Assembly (NCBI GenBank): GCA_017302355.1
Contig: JAFLDQ010000109.1
Location: 1 to 11,479, forward strand
DNA: 11,479 nt
Source: Dechloromonas sp.
GTDB taxonomy: Bacteria; Pseudomonadota; Gammaproteobacteria; Burkholderiales; Rhodocyclaceae
Direction of reading: 5' to 3'
Positions 6,378 to 11,479 of this stretch are shown piece by piece. How positions within the stretch are numbered: position 1 is the stretch's first letter; the number at the start of each line of letters is the position of its first letter. The notes beneath the pieces were generated by a model, which was given only the letters and a program-made list of their open reading frames with translations, had not been told where the DNA came from and did not search any database. The position numbers and the translations under genes are program-made.

Positions 6378-6685
6378 ATAAGGCTGACTGTGACCTTTTC
6401 AGTCTGGTGTCATGCCGGGCAGGTCTCAATCGGCATTCTTGCGGCATTCTCCGGCCAGTCTGATTGAAACAGTCATGATGCGTGGCGCGGGTTGCGGCAG
6501 GCTGGTCAATGCAGCGCTCCAAGTTCGGAGTGCTGCCGCCGCATTGAGACAAGCACTGCAACGCATCGGAGCCATTCGGTCTTGACCTCTTCCATCTATC
6601 TTGAAACTCCAAATTTTCCAACGATGGCGATGTAGCGCGTAGTCCCTTCCGTGACGGCGAATCCTGTTCTCAGGGAGGAGGCGTC
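6378..6685. other. Structured gene-free stretch between DUF2958 and DUF2285
   Basis: No ORF here looks real. The stretch contains a short tandem repeat, CGGCATTCT, at 6431-6439 and 6442-6450 (11-base period); a long hairpin at 6506-6547; an AT-richer segment around 6595-6620 where a promoter for DUF2285 could lie; and, at 6672-6680, the very strong Shine-Dalgarno AGGGAGGAG of the DUF2285 gene. A TTGAAA at 6601-6606 has no matching -10 at normal spacing. Confidence 0.45.
6506..6547. repeat. Large hairpin downstream of DUF2958
   Basis: GCAGCGCTCC at 6511-6520 pairs with 6527-6536 (10 bp, one G-T wobble) around a six-base loop AAGTTC. An outer TCAATGC at 6506-6512 can also pair with GCATTGA at 6541-6547, sharing two bases with the inner stem, so two alternative foldings exist. 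No T-run follows. It may end DUF2958 transcription or be a protein-binding or regulatory RNA structure. Confidence 0.5.
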
Positions 6686-7468
6686 ATGGTCAATCCTCAT
6701 CACCTCGCGCACTGGTATCCCACTGCGGCGTACCTGTTTGTCCTGTGGCTCGATGCGCTCGCGCTGTCTTGGGAATACCTGCGCAGGAATCCCGACTACC
6801 GGCTCGACTGGCTGCGCCATCATCGCCGCCCGCAAGCGGCACAGCAGGCGGCGCTTCGCTGGGGCTTGCGCCTGCTGGAAGACCCGGCCTTGGATGCGCG
6901 CGACGCGCATCCAGCCTGGCTTCCCGGTTCCGATGCCGTAGTGCAGCTCTACCCCGATGCCGATCCGCCACCGGACGCCGCCGCCTTCGCGTTCTGGCGT
7001 ATTCCCGGCCACAAACACCTGCTGCATGACGGCAAGGCATTGGCGCTGATCGCGCGCAGTCCTGGCCGCTGCCTGCGCTTCGCGCTGGCGCCTGGCCTGG
7101 AGGACGGCATGGCAGTGGCCTATGCCCATCGCGGAAGTGGCGGCGGTGCTGCCGCATCGGCGCGCGGCCATGCGCCGGGAGCAGCCCTTGCCGATGCCAA
7201 GCCCAGGCCGACACCGGCCGCGCTGCTGGAACTGCACACCTTGCAGGCGCTCGACGCCACCCTGGCGGGTGCGTCCTTGCGCGAAGTCGGCGAGGGCTTG
7301 TTCGGCGCAGATGCCGCGGCCGGCTGGTACAGCGATGGTGGCCTGCGCTCCAAGGTGCGCCGCCTGGTACGGCGCGGCGATGCGCTGATGCGCGGCGGCT
7401 ACCGCCGCCTAGCACAGCTTGCGCCGCTTGAGAAGGGCCGTTTTGATGGGGACGCAAAACGACCCTGA
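6686..7468 (+). CDS. DUF2285 domain protein, probable transcriptional regulator
   Basis: A 260-residue two-part protein. The N-terminal 70 residues (YPTAAYLFVLWLDALALSWEYLRRNPDYRLDW at about 11-42) match the DUF6499-type 'transcriptional regulator domain' often found in front of DUF2285. The C-terminal DUF2285 region is about 176-245 (ALLELHTLQALDATLAGASLREVGEGLFG, then WYSDGGLRSKVRRLVRRGDALMRGGYRRL), with an HTH-like look. A Gly/Ala-rich linker at about 149-175 joins the halves. Proteins of this design sit beside alpA/repA genes in ICEs and are usually annotated as regulators; direct evidence is lacking. The start is firm: AGGGAGGAG lies five bases upstream of the ATG. A terminator-like hairpin separates it from the next gene. 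Confidence 0.8.
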   Translation: MVNPHHLAHWYPTAAYLFVLWLDALALSWEYLRRNPDYRLDWLRHHRRPQAAQQAALRWGLRLLEDPALDARDAHPAWLPGSDAVVQLYPDADPPPDAAAFAFWRIPGHKHLLHDGKALALIARSPGRCLRFALAPGLEDGMAVAYAHRGSGGGAAASARGHAPGAALADAKPRPTPAALLELHTLQALDATLAGASLREVGEGLFGADAAAGWYSDGGLRSKVRRLVRRGDALMRGGYRRLAQLAPLEKGRFDGDAKRP

Positions 7469-7502
7469 GCAGGACAGCATGGTTTTCTGAGACTGCCTCC
7501 AT

Positions 7503-7530
7503 CCGGTTGCGCTGGTGCAGCCGGCGTTTT
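7503..7530 (+). terminator. Terminator-like hairpin after DUF2285
   Basis: CCGGTTGC (7503-7510) pairs with GCAGCCGG (7517-7524), one G-T wobble, around a six-base loop. It is followed by CG and then TTTT (7527-7530). Of the hairpins in the window this is the closest to an intrinsic terminator. It lies between the DUF2285 stop and the Shine-Dalgarno of the AlpA-like gene, so it may act as an attenuator separating the regulator from the replication genes. Confidence 0.45.
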
Positions 7531-7551
7531 CAACCGATGGAGGTTCACACC

Positions 7552-7833
7552 ATGCGTTCCGCTCCCTTGCGGCCTGCCGCCACTGCCGTCGCTGCGACCA
7601 TGCAGCCTCAACGCTACCTGACCAACGACGAAGCCGCCGAATACCTGCGCCTGTCGCCGCGCACTCTGGAGAAGCAGCGCGTGATCGGCGGCGGCCCGCG
7701 CTTTCGCAAGTTCGGCCGCCGCGTCATGTACGCCGTGGCCGACCTCGACACCTGGGCTGCTGATCGCAGCTTCGAGACGACTTCCGATCCCGAGTACGCC
7801 GAGCAGCACTCGGCGGACAGCCGTGCGCGCTGA
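7552..7833 (+). CDS. AlpA-like helix-turn-helix protein
   Basis: A 93-residue protein with an excisionase/MerR-like HTH_17 domain at about residues 22-72 (YLTNDEAAEYLRLSPRTLEKQRVIGGGPRFRKFGRRVMYAVADLDTWA). 'YLT-DEAAEYL-LS--TLEK-R' is the winged HTH, and 'RFRKFGRRVMYAVADLDTW' forms the wing and following helix. Relatives are AlpA-type activators and recombination directionality factors of phages and ICEs. Here it could control the replication genes or excision; no integrase is in view to decide. The ATG at 7552 is preceded by GGAGGT at 7539-7544 with a seven-base spacer, which excludes the upstream in-frame ATG at 7537. The repA gene begins 26 bases after its stop, likely in one transcript. 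Confidence 0.85.
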   Translation: MRSAPLRPAATAVAATMQPQRYLTNDEAAEYLRLSPRTLEKQRVIGGGPRFRKFGRRVMYAVADLDTWAADRSFETTSDPEYAEQHSADSRAR

Positions 7834-7859
7834 TCGGCCGCGTGCGGGTGGCCTTCGCC

Positions 7860-8717
7860 ATGTCCAGCCCATCGCTGCCCATGTGGCAGCGGCCGTTGCA
7901 GGAACGCGAACAGCTCGACCTGTTCCGCGCCTTGCCCGGCGACATGGCGCCGCGCGACAGCCAGGACTTGATGGCATTTCCGTTCTTCTCGTTGGCGAAG
8001 TCGCGGCGCACGGCACCGATCGACTTTCGCGCCGGCAACGTCACGATCCGCGTGGAAGGCACGGCCGAGCATGGCATCGCCACCATTTGGGATGCCGACC
8101 TGCTGATCTGGGCAGCATCGCAGATCGTGGAAGCACGCGACGCTGGCCTGCGCCCGTCGCGGCTGATGCAGGCCACGCCCTACGAGATCCTGCGCTTCAT
8201 CGGGCGCGGTACGTCACTGCGCGACTACCAGCGCCTCAAAGCGGCCTTGGATCGCCTGCAATCGACCACGGTGGCCACGTCCATCCGCGAGACGACCGGG
8301 CGGCGCCTGCATCGCTTCTCGTGGATCAACGAGTGGAAGGAACTGGCCGATGCCAAGGGAACGCCTTTGGGGCTGGAGCTGATCCTGCCGGACTGGTTCT
8401 ATGCGGGCGTGCTCGACACCGCCCTGGTGCTGACCATCGACCCAGCGTATTTCCGGCTCACGGGCGGCATCGAACGGTGGCTGTACCGGCTGGTGCGCAA
8501 GCATGGCGGCAAGCAGCAACACGGCTGGCAGTTCGACTTCCAGCACCTGTACCGCAAATCGGGCAGCGTGGCGCGCTACTACGACTTTGCTGCCGACCTG
8601 CGGGTATTGGTCGCGCGGCAATCCTTGCCCGGCTATCAGTTGGGCATCGAGCACGTATCAGGGATTTCCTCGCCGCTGCTGACGTTTCGGCCCGTGCCGT
8701 CCACGGCACGGGGATAA
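7860..8717 (+). CDS. repA: Replication initiator protein A (RepA)
   Basis: A 285-residue initiator of the RPA/RepA family (PF10134 type) found on broad-host-range plasmids and Tn4371-like ICEs. Recognisable blocks are QLDLFRALPGDMAPRDSQDLMAFPFFSLAKSRR (about 18-50), IDFRAG (54-59), ATIWDADLLIWAASQIVEA (74-92), TPYEILRFIGRGTS-RDYQRLKAALDRLQSTTVATSIR (106-143), HRFSWINEWKE (151-161), LILPDWFYAGVL (174-185) and LTGGIERWLYRLVRKHGG (200-217). It should bind origin repeats and start theta-type replication of the excised circle. Three direct repeats begin 25 bases after its stop and are the obvious binding sites. I start at the ATG at 7860; a GTG at 7842 would add six residues, and neither has a strong ribosome site. 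Confidence 0.9.
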   Translation: MSSPSLPMWQRPLQEREQLDLFRALPGDMAPRDSQDLMAFPFFSLAKSRRTAPIDFRAGNVTIRVEGTAEHGIATIWDADLLIWAASQIVEARDAGLRPSRLMQATPYEILRFIGRGTSLRDYQRLKAALDRLQSTTVATSIRETTGRRLHRFSWINEWKELADAKGTPLGLELILPDWFYAGVLDTALVLTIDPAYFRLTGGIERWLYRLVRKHGGKQQHGWQFDFQHLYRKSGSVARYYDFAADLRVLVARQSLPGYQLGIEHVSGISSPLLTFRPVPSTARG

Positions 8718-8741
8718 CTGTGGAAGAACCTGTGGGCGGAC

Positions 8742-8805
8742 TCGTGCTATCAGGCAACAGAGGTATCGTGCTATCAGGCAACGAATCCTCGTGCTATCAG
8801 GCAAC
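8742..8805 (+). repeat. Three direct repeats (iterons)
   Basis: TCGTGCTATCAGGCAAC occurs exactly three times, at 8742-8758, 8766-8782 and 8789-8805. Successive starts are 24 and 23 bases apart, a little over two helical turns, so an initiator bound to each would sit on roughly the same face of the DNA. The bases between copies differ, so selection appears to act on the 17-mer. These are most likely RepA binding sites. Confidence 0.85.
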
Positions 8806-8849
8806 AAGATCGGCTGCAAGCCCGCGCCAACACTGGGTTTGTGCGCCCT

Positions 8850-8879
8850 CTAACTTCCCTAACTTAATTTCTCTAACTT
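8850..8879 (+). repeat. CTAACTT repeats in AT-rich tract
   Basis: CTAACTT occurs at 8850-8856, 8859-8865 and 8873-8879, in the only strongly AT-rich segment near the iterons (TTAATTT lies between the second and third copies). It may be the DNA-unwinding element of the origin, the parA promoter/operator, or the centromere-like site of the downstream partition pair. Confidence 0.5.
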
Positions 8880-8970
8880 TTAGTAGGGAAATGCCGCTGC
8901 GGTGGACAACCGCCGCATGGCCACAAACGCAGCAGCAACAGTCGAGCTTTCCAACACGGAAGGCCAGGCC

Positions 8971-9609
8971 ATGATCGTCGCTCTACTCAACCAGAAAGGC
9001 GGTGTCGGCAAGACCACGCTCGCCACGCACATCGCCGGCGAGCTGGCGATACGCGGCCAGCACGTTGTTCTGCTCGACGCAGACCCGCAGGGTTCATCGC
9101 TGGACTGGACGCAGCGCAGGAGTCAGCAAGGCTTGCCACGGCTTTTTAGCGCCGTGGGACTCGCACGCGAAACGCTGCATCAGGAAGCACCAGAACTCGC
9201 CAGGCGGGCCGATCATGTCGTCATCGACGGCCCGCCGCGCATCGCAGCCTTGGCGCGCTCAGCGCTGCTGGCGGCCGAGCGCGTGCTGATTCCCGTGCAA
9301 CCCAGCCCCTACGACCTGTGGGCCAGCGCCGAGATGGTCGCCTTGATCCGTGAGGCGCAGGTGTTTCGGCCTGCGCTGCGCGCGGCCTTCGTCATCAACC
9401 GGCGCGTCAGTACCACGGTGATCGGGCGCGAAGCCCGCCAGGCGCTCGCCGACCAGCCGCTTCCTGCGCTGCACTCCGAAGTGCATCAGCGCATCGTGTT
9501 CGCCGACAGCGTGGCCGCTGGCCGTCTGGCACGCGAGACGGCGCCGGACAGCGCCGCCGCCCGCGAAATCACCGCGCTGGTGGACGAACTGCTGCGGTGG
9601 CCGACATGA
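8971..9609 (+). CDS. parA: ParA family partition ATPase
   Basis: A 212-residue Walker-type ATPase that segregates DNA by ATP-dependent, nonspecific DNA binding. The deviant Walker A KGGVGKTT is at residues 9-16, the A' motif DADPQGS at 36-42 and Walker B VVIDGPP at 83-89. There is no N-terminal HTH extension, which makes it a type Ib ParA (ParF-like). The start is the ATG at 8971, seven bases after GGAAGG (8958-8963); the frame can be read back to a GTG at 8902, but those 23 residues lack conservation features and the protein begins in the usual way with MIVALLNQKGG. It heads a tightly packed operon with the next three genes, and its stop codon overlaps the next start (ATGA at 9606-9609). Confidence 0.93.
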   Translation: MIVALLNQKGGVGKTTLATHIAGELAIRGQHVVLLDADPQGSSLDWTQRRSQQGLPRLFSAVGLARETLHQEAPELARRADHVVIDGPPRIAALARSALLAAERVLIPVQPSPYDLWASAEMVALIREAQVFRPALRAAFVINRRVSTTVIGREARQALADQPLPALHSEVHQRIVFADSVAAGRLARETAPDSAAAREITALVDELLRWPT

Positions 9610-9890
9610 CAGCGAAGCCGCCACCGAACAGCAAACGCCCAGCCAAGCGCGTCGGCATCGGCGCGCGTCCGCCTGCGAATCCGCACGCCGAGGCGTGGAT
9701 TCGCCAGGGCGATGCCGATGCACTTGGTAAGGGCGACCTCTACACGGCTCGCCTGACGCTGGACATCACGCCCGCCATGCGGGCGCGCATCAAGGTGTCG
9801 GCCTTCACGCAGGGCGTGACTGTGGCCGACCTGCTGCGCGGCCTGCTGGAGCGGGAGTTTCCAGAACACCGCAGGGAGAACACCCCATGA
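9606..9890 (+). CDS. Small ribbon-helix-helix protein, probable ParA partner
   Basis: A 94-residue protein. The first 35 residues are basic, Pro-rich and probably unstructured. Residues 46-85 (YTARLTLDITPAMRARIKVSAFTQGVTVADLLRGLLEREFP) have the shape of a ribbon-helix-helix: a short strand YTARLTLDI, then two helices joined by TQGVT. That layout, a flexible basic tail plus RHH directly after a small ParA, is that of ParG-type centromere-binding proteins. I therefore expect it to bind partition site DNA, stimulate ParA and repress the operon. Its ATG overlaps the parA stop (ATGA), and its own stop overlaps the DUF2840 start. The structural reading is inferred from sequence pattern. Confidence 0.75.
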   Translation: MTAKPPPNSKRPAKRVGIGARPPANPHAEAWIRQGDADALGKGDLYTARLTLDITPAMRARIKVSAFTQGVTVADLLRGLLEREFPEHRRENTP

Positions 9891-10432
9891 CTGCATCCGC
9901 TTCGTCTGCCCCCGCGCCTGTTGCCTTCGCGGCCACGGTTGCGCTCGCAGCACCTTGCGGCCAGCTTGCCAGCGCGCCGCTGACGCGCGTAGCGCTGGCC
10001 TACATCGAGGCCCGCTTCAAGCTCTACCTGCGCTTCGGCGAACCAGTGCGCACGCACCGGCTCGACCGCTGGCGGCGCTGCGCGGTGTTCCTGCCGGGCG
10101 CCATGCTGTGCCGCATCCGCTGGCAGGCCAACGACTACGGCACCGTGCGCTGGCAGCTCATGGTGATGCAGGCTTGCACGCAGCTTGATGCGGCGCAGCG
10201 CATCCCCGGCGTACAGCCAGGCGCGCGCCTGCTGCTGCACGCCGAGGGCGACGAGCAAGTGCGCGCCGTGCTGGAACGCATAGACGCCATCGAGGCGCTG
10301 AGCATCGCGCCCGTCGCTATCTCGCCCGCGTACTGGCGCACGCTCGCCAACCGGCTCGCTGCGCGCCTGCCGCTGCCCGAATACACGGCCGAGCGGCACG
10401 CCGCATGGCTCATCGGGAGGACGCTGTCATGA
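9887..10432 (+). CDS. DUF2840 domain-containing protein
   Basis: A 181-residue protein of the DUF2840 family, found almost always between parA and the traF-like peptidase gene of ICEs in this class. Its function is unknown. The first 30 residues are Ala-rich, not a convincing signal peptide. The core includes LTRVALAYIEARFKLYLRFGEPVRTHRLDRWRRCAVFLPG (about 32-71), FLPGAMLCRIRWQANDYGTVRWQLMVMQA and the C-terminal EYTAERHAAWLIGRTLS. The FLPGA-RIRWQANDYGT segment suggests a compact soluble domain. The ATGA overlaps at both ends (9887-9890 and 10429-10432) indicate translational coupling to the RHH and traF genes, so it probably serves partition or transfer. Confidence 0.85.
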   Translation: MTASASSAPAPVAFAATVALAAPCGQLASAPLTRVALAYIEARFKLYLRFGEPVRTHRLDRWRRCAVFLPGAMLCRIRWQANDYGTVRWQLMVMQACTQLDAAQRIPGVQPGARLLLHAEGDEQVRAVLERIDAIEALSIAPVAISPAYWRTLANRLAARLPLPEYTAERHAAWLIGRTLS

Positions 10433-11025
10433 CTGGCGTTTCGACTGCCGGCACCGCTCCGCGTCCTCGCTCGTCCCGCGCACGTTTGCGCGCTCGCATT
10501 GTGCTGGCGGGCCTGTCCGCCTGCGGCCTCGCTGCGCTGGCTTGGGCGTCCTTCGTGCATCCGCTGCCGCGCCTGATCTACAACCCGTCCGACAGCGTGG
10601 CGGTCGGCTGGTATCGCGTCGATCCGCTGCACCATCGGCCCGGCTCGCTGCCACGTCCGTTGTCCGTGGGCAGCATCGTTCTGACCATGCTGCCGCCAGA
10701 CGCTGCCGCGCTGGCCGCGCAGCGCGGCTACCTGCCGGCGCGCATTCCGCTGCTCAAACGCGTGGGCGCCGTCGCGCCGCAGCATGTGTGCGTGTTCGAT
10801 GCGCTGGTGTGGATCGACGGCGTGCCGGTGGCCGCCGTGCGGCCCGCCGACCGGCTCGGCCGTCCGCTGTCGTCCTGGCCGCAGTGCCGGCAGCTTCGGC
10901 CTGGTGAACTGTTCCTGTTGAGCAACACCAATCCGGCGTCGTTCGACAGCCGGTATTTCGGGCCGGTCAGCACATCCGCCGTGATCGGCGTTGCGCACCC
11001 GGTCTGGTTGGGGGCCCGTCCATGA
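10429..11025 (+). CDS. traF: TraF-like S26 family signal peptidase
   Basis: A 198-residue membrane-anchored serine peptidase of the S26C/TraF type. In RP4-like conjugation TraF matures and cyclises the pilin TrbC. A basic N-terminus (RSSRARLRAR, 15-24) precedes one membrane segment at about 24-42. The first catalytic box is NPSDSVAVGWY (52-62) with the nucleophile Ser56. The Lys general base fits K110 in PLLKRVGAV. The last box SFDSRYFGPVS (171-181) is clear. The start is the ATG overlapping the DUF2840 stop (ATGA), with GGGAGGA at 10415-10421; an ATG at 10405 is possible but less well placed. The usual Pro two residues after the catalytic Ser is Ala58 here. Confidence 0.9.
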   Translation: MTGVSTAGTAPRPRSSRARLRARIVLAGLSACGLAALAWASFVHPLPRLIYNPSDSVAVGWYRVDPLHHRPGSLPRPLSVGSIVLTMLPPDAAALAAQRGYLPARIPLLKRVGAVAPQHVCVFDALVWIDGVPVAAVRPADRLGRPLSSWPQCRQLRPGELFLLSNTNPASFDSRYFGPVSTSAVIGVAHPVWLGARP

Positions 11026-11465
11026 TGGTCGCCGATTCGCTGCACGTTGCCGTGCCATCGGGCGTGCCGATCCGGCGGCCTTCCGCGTGTCGTCGCGCGT
11101 GCAGTGCGAGCGCATCCGCGCTGCACTGCGCGCTGCCTTCGGCGCAGCCGCCCCACGTGCAGGCGTCTTGCCTCGAACGCGCCCGGCCTGCGGCCGTCGC
11201 CGCGTTCGTCGGCGCGCTGACTGCTCGCGCAGCAGTGCCGCCGGTCCGCCGCTGCCCGGAGCGCCAGCGAGGGGCAAAGGCGGAAGGCAAGACAAAAGGG
11301 TGCGGCACCTGTCGGCCCGCAAAGCCAGTCTGCACGTGGGGGTGGCGCGGCACGCAGCGGCTTCGCCGCCGTGCCGCGTGGGGCGCGAGGCCCGCGCCGA
11401 TGCAAGCATGTCCGCGTGCTTCGCACGACAGGACACGCCAGAGCTTGCAGGGAGCACAGCCATGA
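11022..11465 (+). CDS. Doubtful ORF between traF and the relaxase
   Basis: A 147-residue frame begins with an ATGA overlap on the traF stop (11022-11025) and ends with an ATGA overlap on the relaxase start (11462-11465). Third codon positions are mostly G or C, at least over the first half. Against it: the product is rich in Arg, Ala, Pro and Cys with no recognisable domain or secondary-structure pattern, there is no good ribosome site, and the frame runs through several perfect hairpins. GC-rich DNA often leaves such frames open by chance. I list it because the double overlap continues the pattern of the preceding genes. Confidence 0.25.
   Translation: MMVADSLHVAVPSGVPIRRPSACRRACSASASALHCALPSAQPPHVQASCLERARPAAVAAFVGALTARAAVPPVRRCPERQRGAKAEGKTKGCGTCRPAKPVCTWGWRGTQRLRRRAAWGARPAPMQACPRASHDRTRQSLQGAQP
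11026..11461. other. Inverted-repeat-rich stretch before the relaxase (oriT candidate)
   Basis: Apart from the doubtful ORF, this 436-base stretch holds no gene. It holds four inverted repeats: 11097-11107 with 11123-11133 (11 bp, one wobble); ACTGCT at 11220-11225 with 11231-11236; the large hairpin at 11346-11378; and CGTGC-TTC-GCACG at 11415-11427. Between them lies an unusually purine-rich run (about 11268-11310). MOB-type origins of transfer usually lie beside the relaxase gene and contain such repeats, so this is where I would expect oriT. I see no exact match to the MOBP nick consensus (ATCCTG) here. Confidence 0.4.
11346..11378. repeat. Perfect two-stage hairpin upstream of the relaxase
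   Basis: CGCGGCACG at 11346-11354 pairs exactly with CGTGCCGCG at 11370-11378. Inside, GCGGC (11357-11361) pairs with GCCGC (11365-11369) around a three-base TTC loop. A two-base CA bulge (11355-11356) separates the stems. That is 14 perfect pairs within 33 bases, 83 bases before the relaxase start. It may be a relaxase or accessory-protein recognition hairpin of oriT, or an mRNA hairpin lowering relaxase expression. Confidence 0.6.
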
Positions 11466-11479
11466 CCGACCGCCGCGAC
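11462..11479 (+). CDS. Start of a relaxase gene (partial, runs off the window)
   Basis: The last 18 bases encode MTDRRD, preceded by a good AGGGAG at 11449-11454 with a seven-base spacer. Only six codons are visible, so the sequence by itself proves little. However, MTDRRD directly after traF is the way the DUF3363/VirD2-like relaxases (MOBP class) of Tn4371-like elements begin. The identification rests on position and this short match to remembered family members. Confidence 0.55.

Larger units (their letters stand above)
8718..8901. other. Putative iteron origin region between repA and parA
   Basis: This spacer combines three 17-bp direct repeats (8742-8805) with an AT-rich tract (about 8845-8888) containing three CTAACTT repeats, all between the initiator gene and parA. 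That is the usual composition of an iteron-controlled origin: binding sites next to an easily melted segment. Short TGTGGAAGA and TGTGGGCGG strings near 8720-8740 vaguely resemble DnaA boxes (TGTGNATAA in this orientation) but have mismatches. The origin function is inferred from layout. Confidence 0.6.

Noticed and set aside
6660..6668. AATCCTGTT resembling the MOBP nick core, also AATCCTGG near 4769
   Set aside because: A six-base core is expected by chance in 11 kb on two strands. Neither site has an adjacent inverted repeat of the expected kind or lies by the relaxase gene.
8720..8740. Possible DnaA boxes before the iterons
   Set aside because: TGTGGAAGA and TGTGGGCGG differ from TGTGNATAA at two or more positions; mentioned only as a weak hint in the origin entry.
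8742..8805. CRISPR array
   Set aside because: The repeats are 17 bases with only 6-7 bases between copies and no spacers, which fits iterons and excludes CRISPR.
10135..11463. 442-codon minus-strand frame opposite traF and DUF2840
   Set aside because: Antisense to two recognised genes, with composition typical of the reverse of GC-rich coding DNA and no recognisable domain.

Overview
The window is a stretch of mobile DNA from a GC-rich proteobacterium. It most resembles the replication/partition and early transfer part of a Tn4371-like integrative and conjugative element (ICE), of the kind carried by beta- and gammaproteobacteria such as Pseudomonas, Stenotrophomonas, Comamonas, Delftia, Achromobacter or Cupriavidus. 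The basis is gene order (DUF932, ParB-like, DUF736, XRE regulator, DUF2958, DUF2285, AlpA-like HTH, RepA, ParA, small RHH protein, DUF2840, TraF peptidase, start of a relaxase) together with high GC at third codon positions. The host species cannot be read from the sequence. No integrase, att site, tRNA, rRNA or CRISPR is visible.

Layout. Bases 1-346 are a structured leader with a long imperfect hairpin. At 347-3306 lie a DUF932 gene and a large ParB-like gene. At 3307-3620 a small, apparently broken ORF sits between strong hairpins. At 3662-4180, on the minus strand, is a YhbS-type GNAT acetyltransferase that looks like cargo. Bases 4181-4994 hold no convincing gene but carry copy A of a roughly 195-bp repeat. 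DUF736 follows (4995-5309), then repeat copy B, then a minus-strand XRE regulator (5521-5814). An AT-richer divergent control region with a palindromic operator candidate separates it from DUF2958 (6030-6377). After a structured 308-bp gap come DUF2285 (6686-7468) and the AlpA-like HTH (7552-7833).

The second half is a maintenance and transfer block. RepA (7860-8717) is followed by three 17-bp direct repeats (iterons) at 8742-8805 and an AT-rich tract, which together look like a RepA-dependent origin. ParA, a ribbon-helix-helix protein, DUF2840 and the TraF-like S26 peptidase are joined by ATGA stop/start overlaps, so they form a translationally coupled operon. Bases 11026-11461 are rich in inverted repeats and lead into the first codons of the relaxase (11462 to the window end). 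This makes it a reasonable place to look for oriT.

How the genes fit together (inference): RepA and the iterons allow replication of the excised circle. ParA with the RHH protein and/or the distant ParB stabilises it. The AlpA-like, DUF2285 and XRE proteins probably control when this happens. TraF and the relaxase begin the conjugation module, whose remainder should lie to the right of the window.
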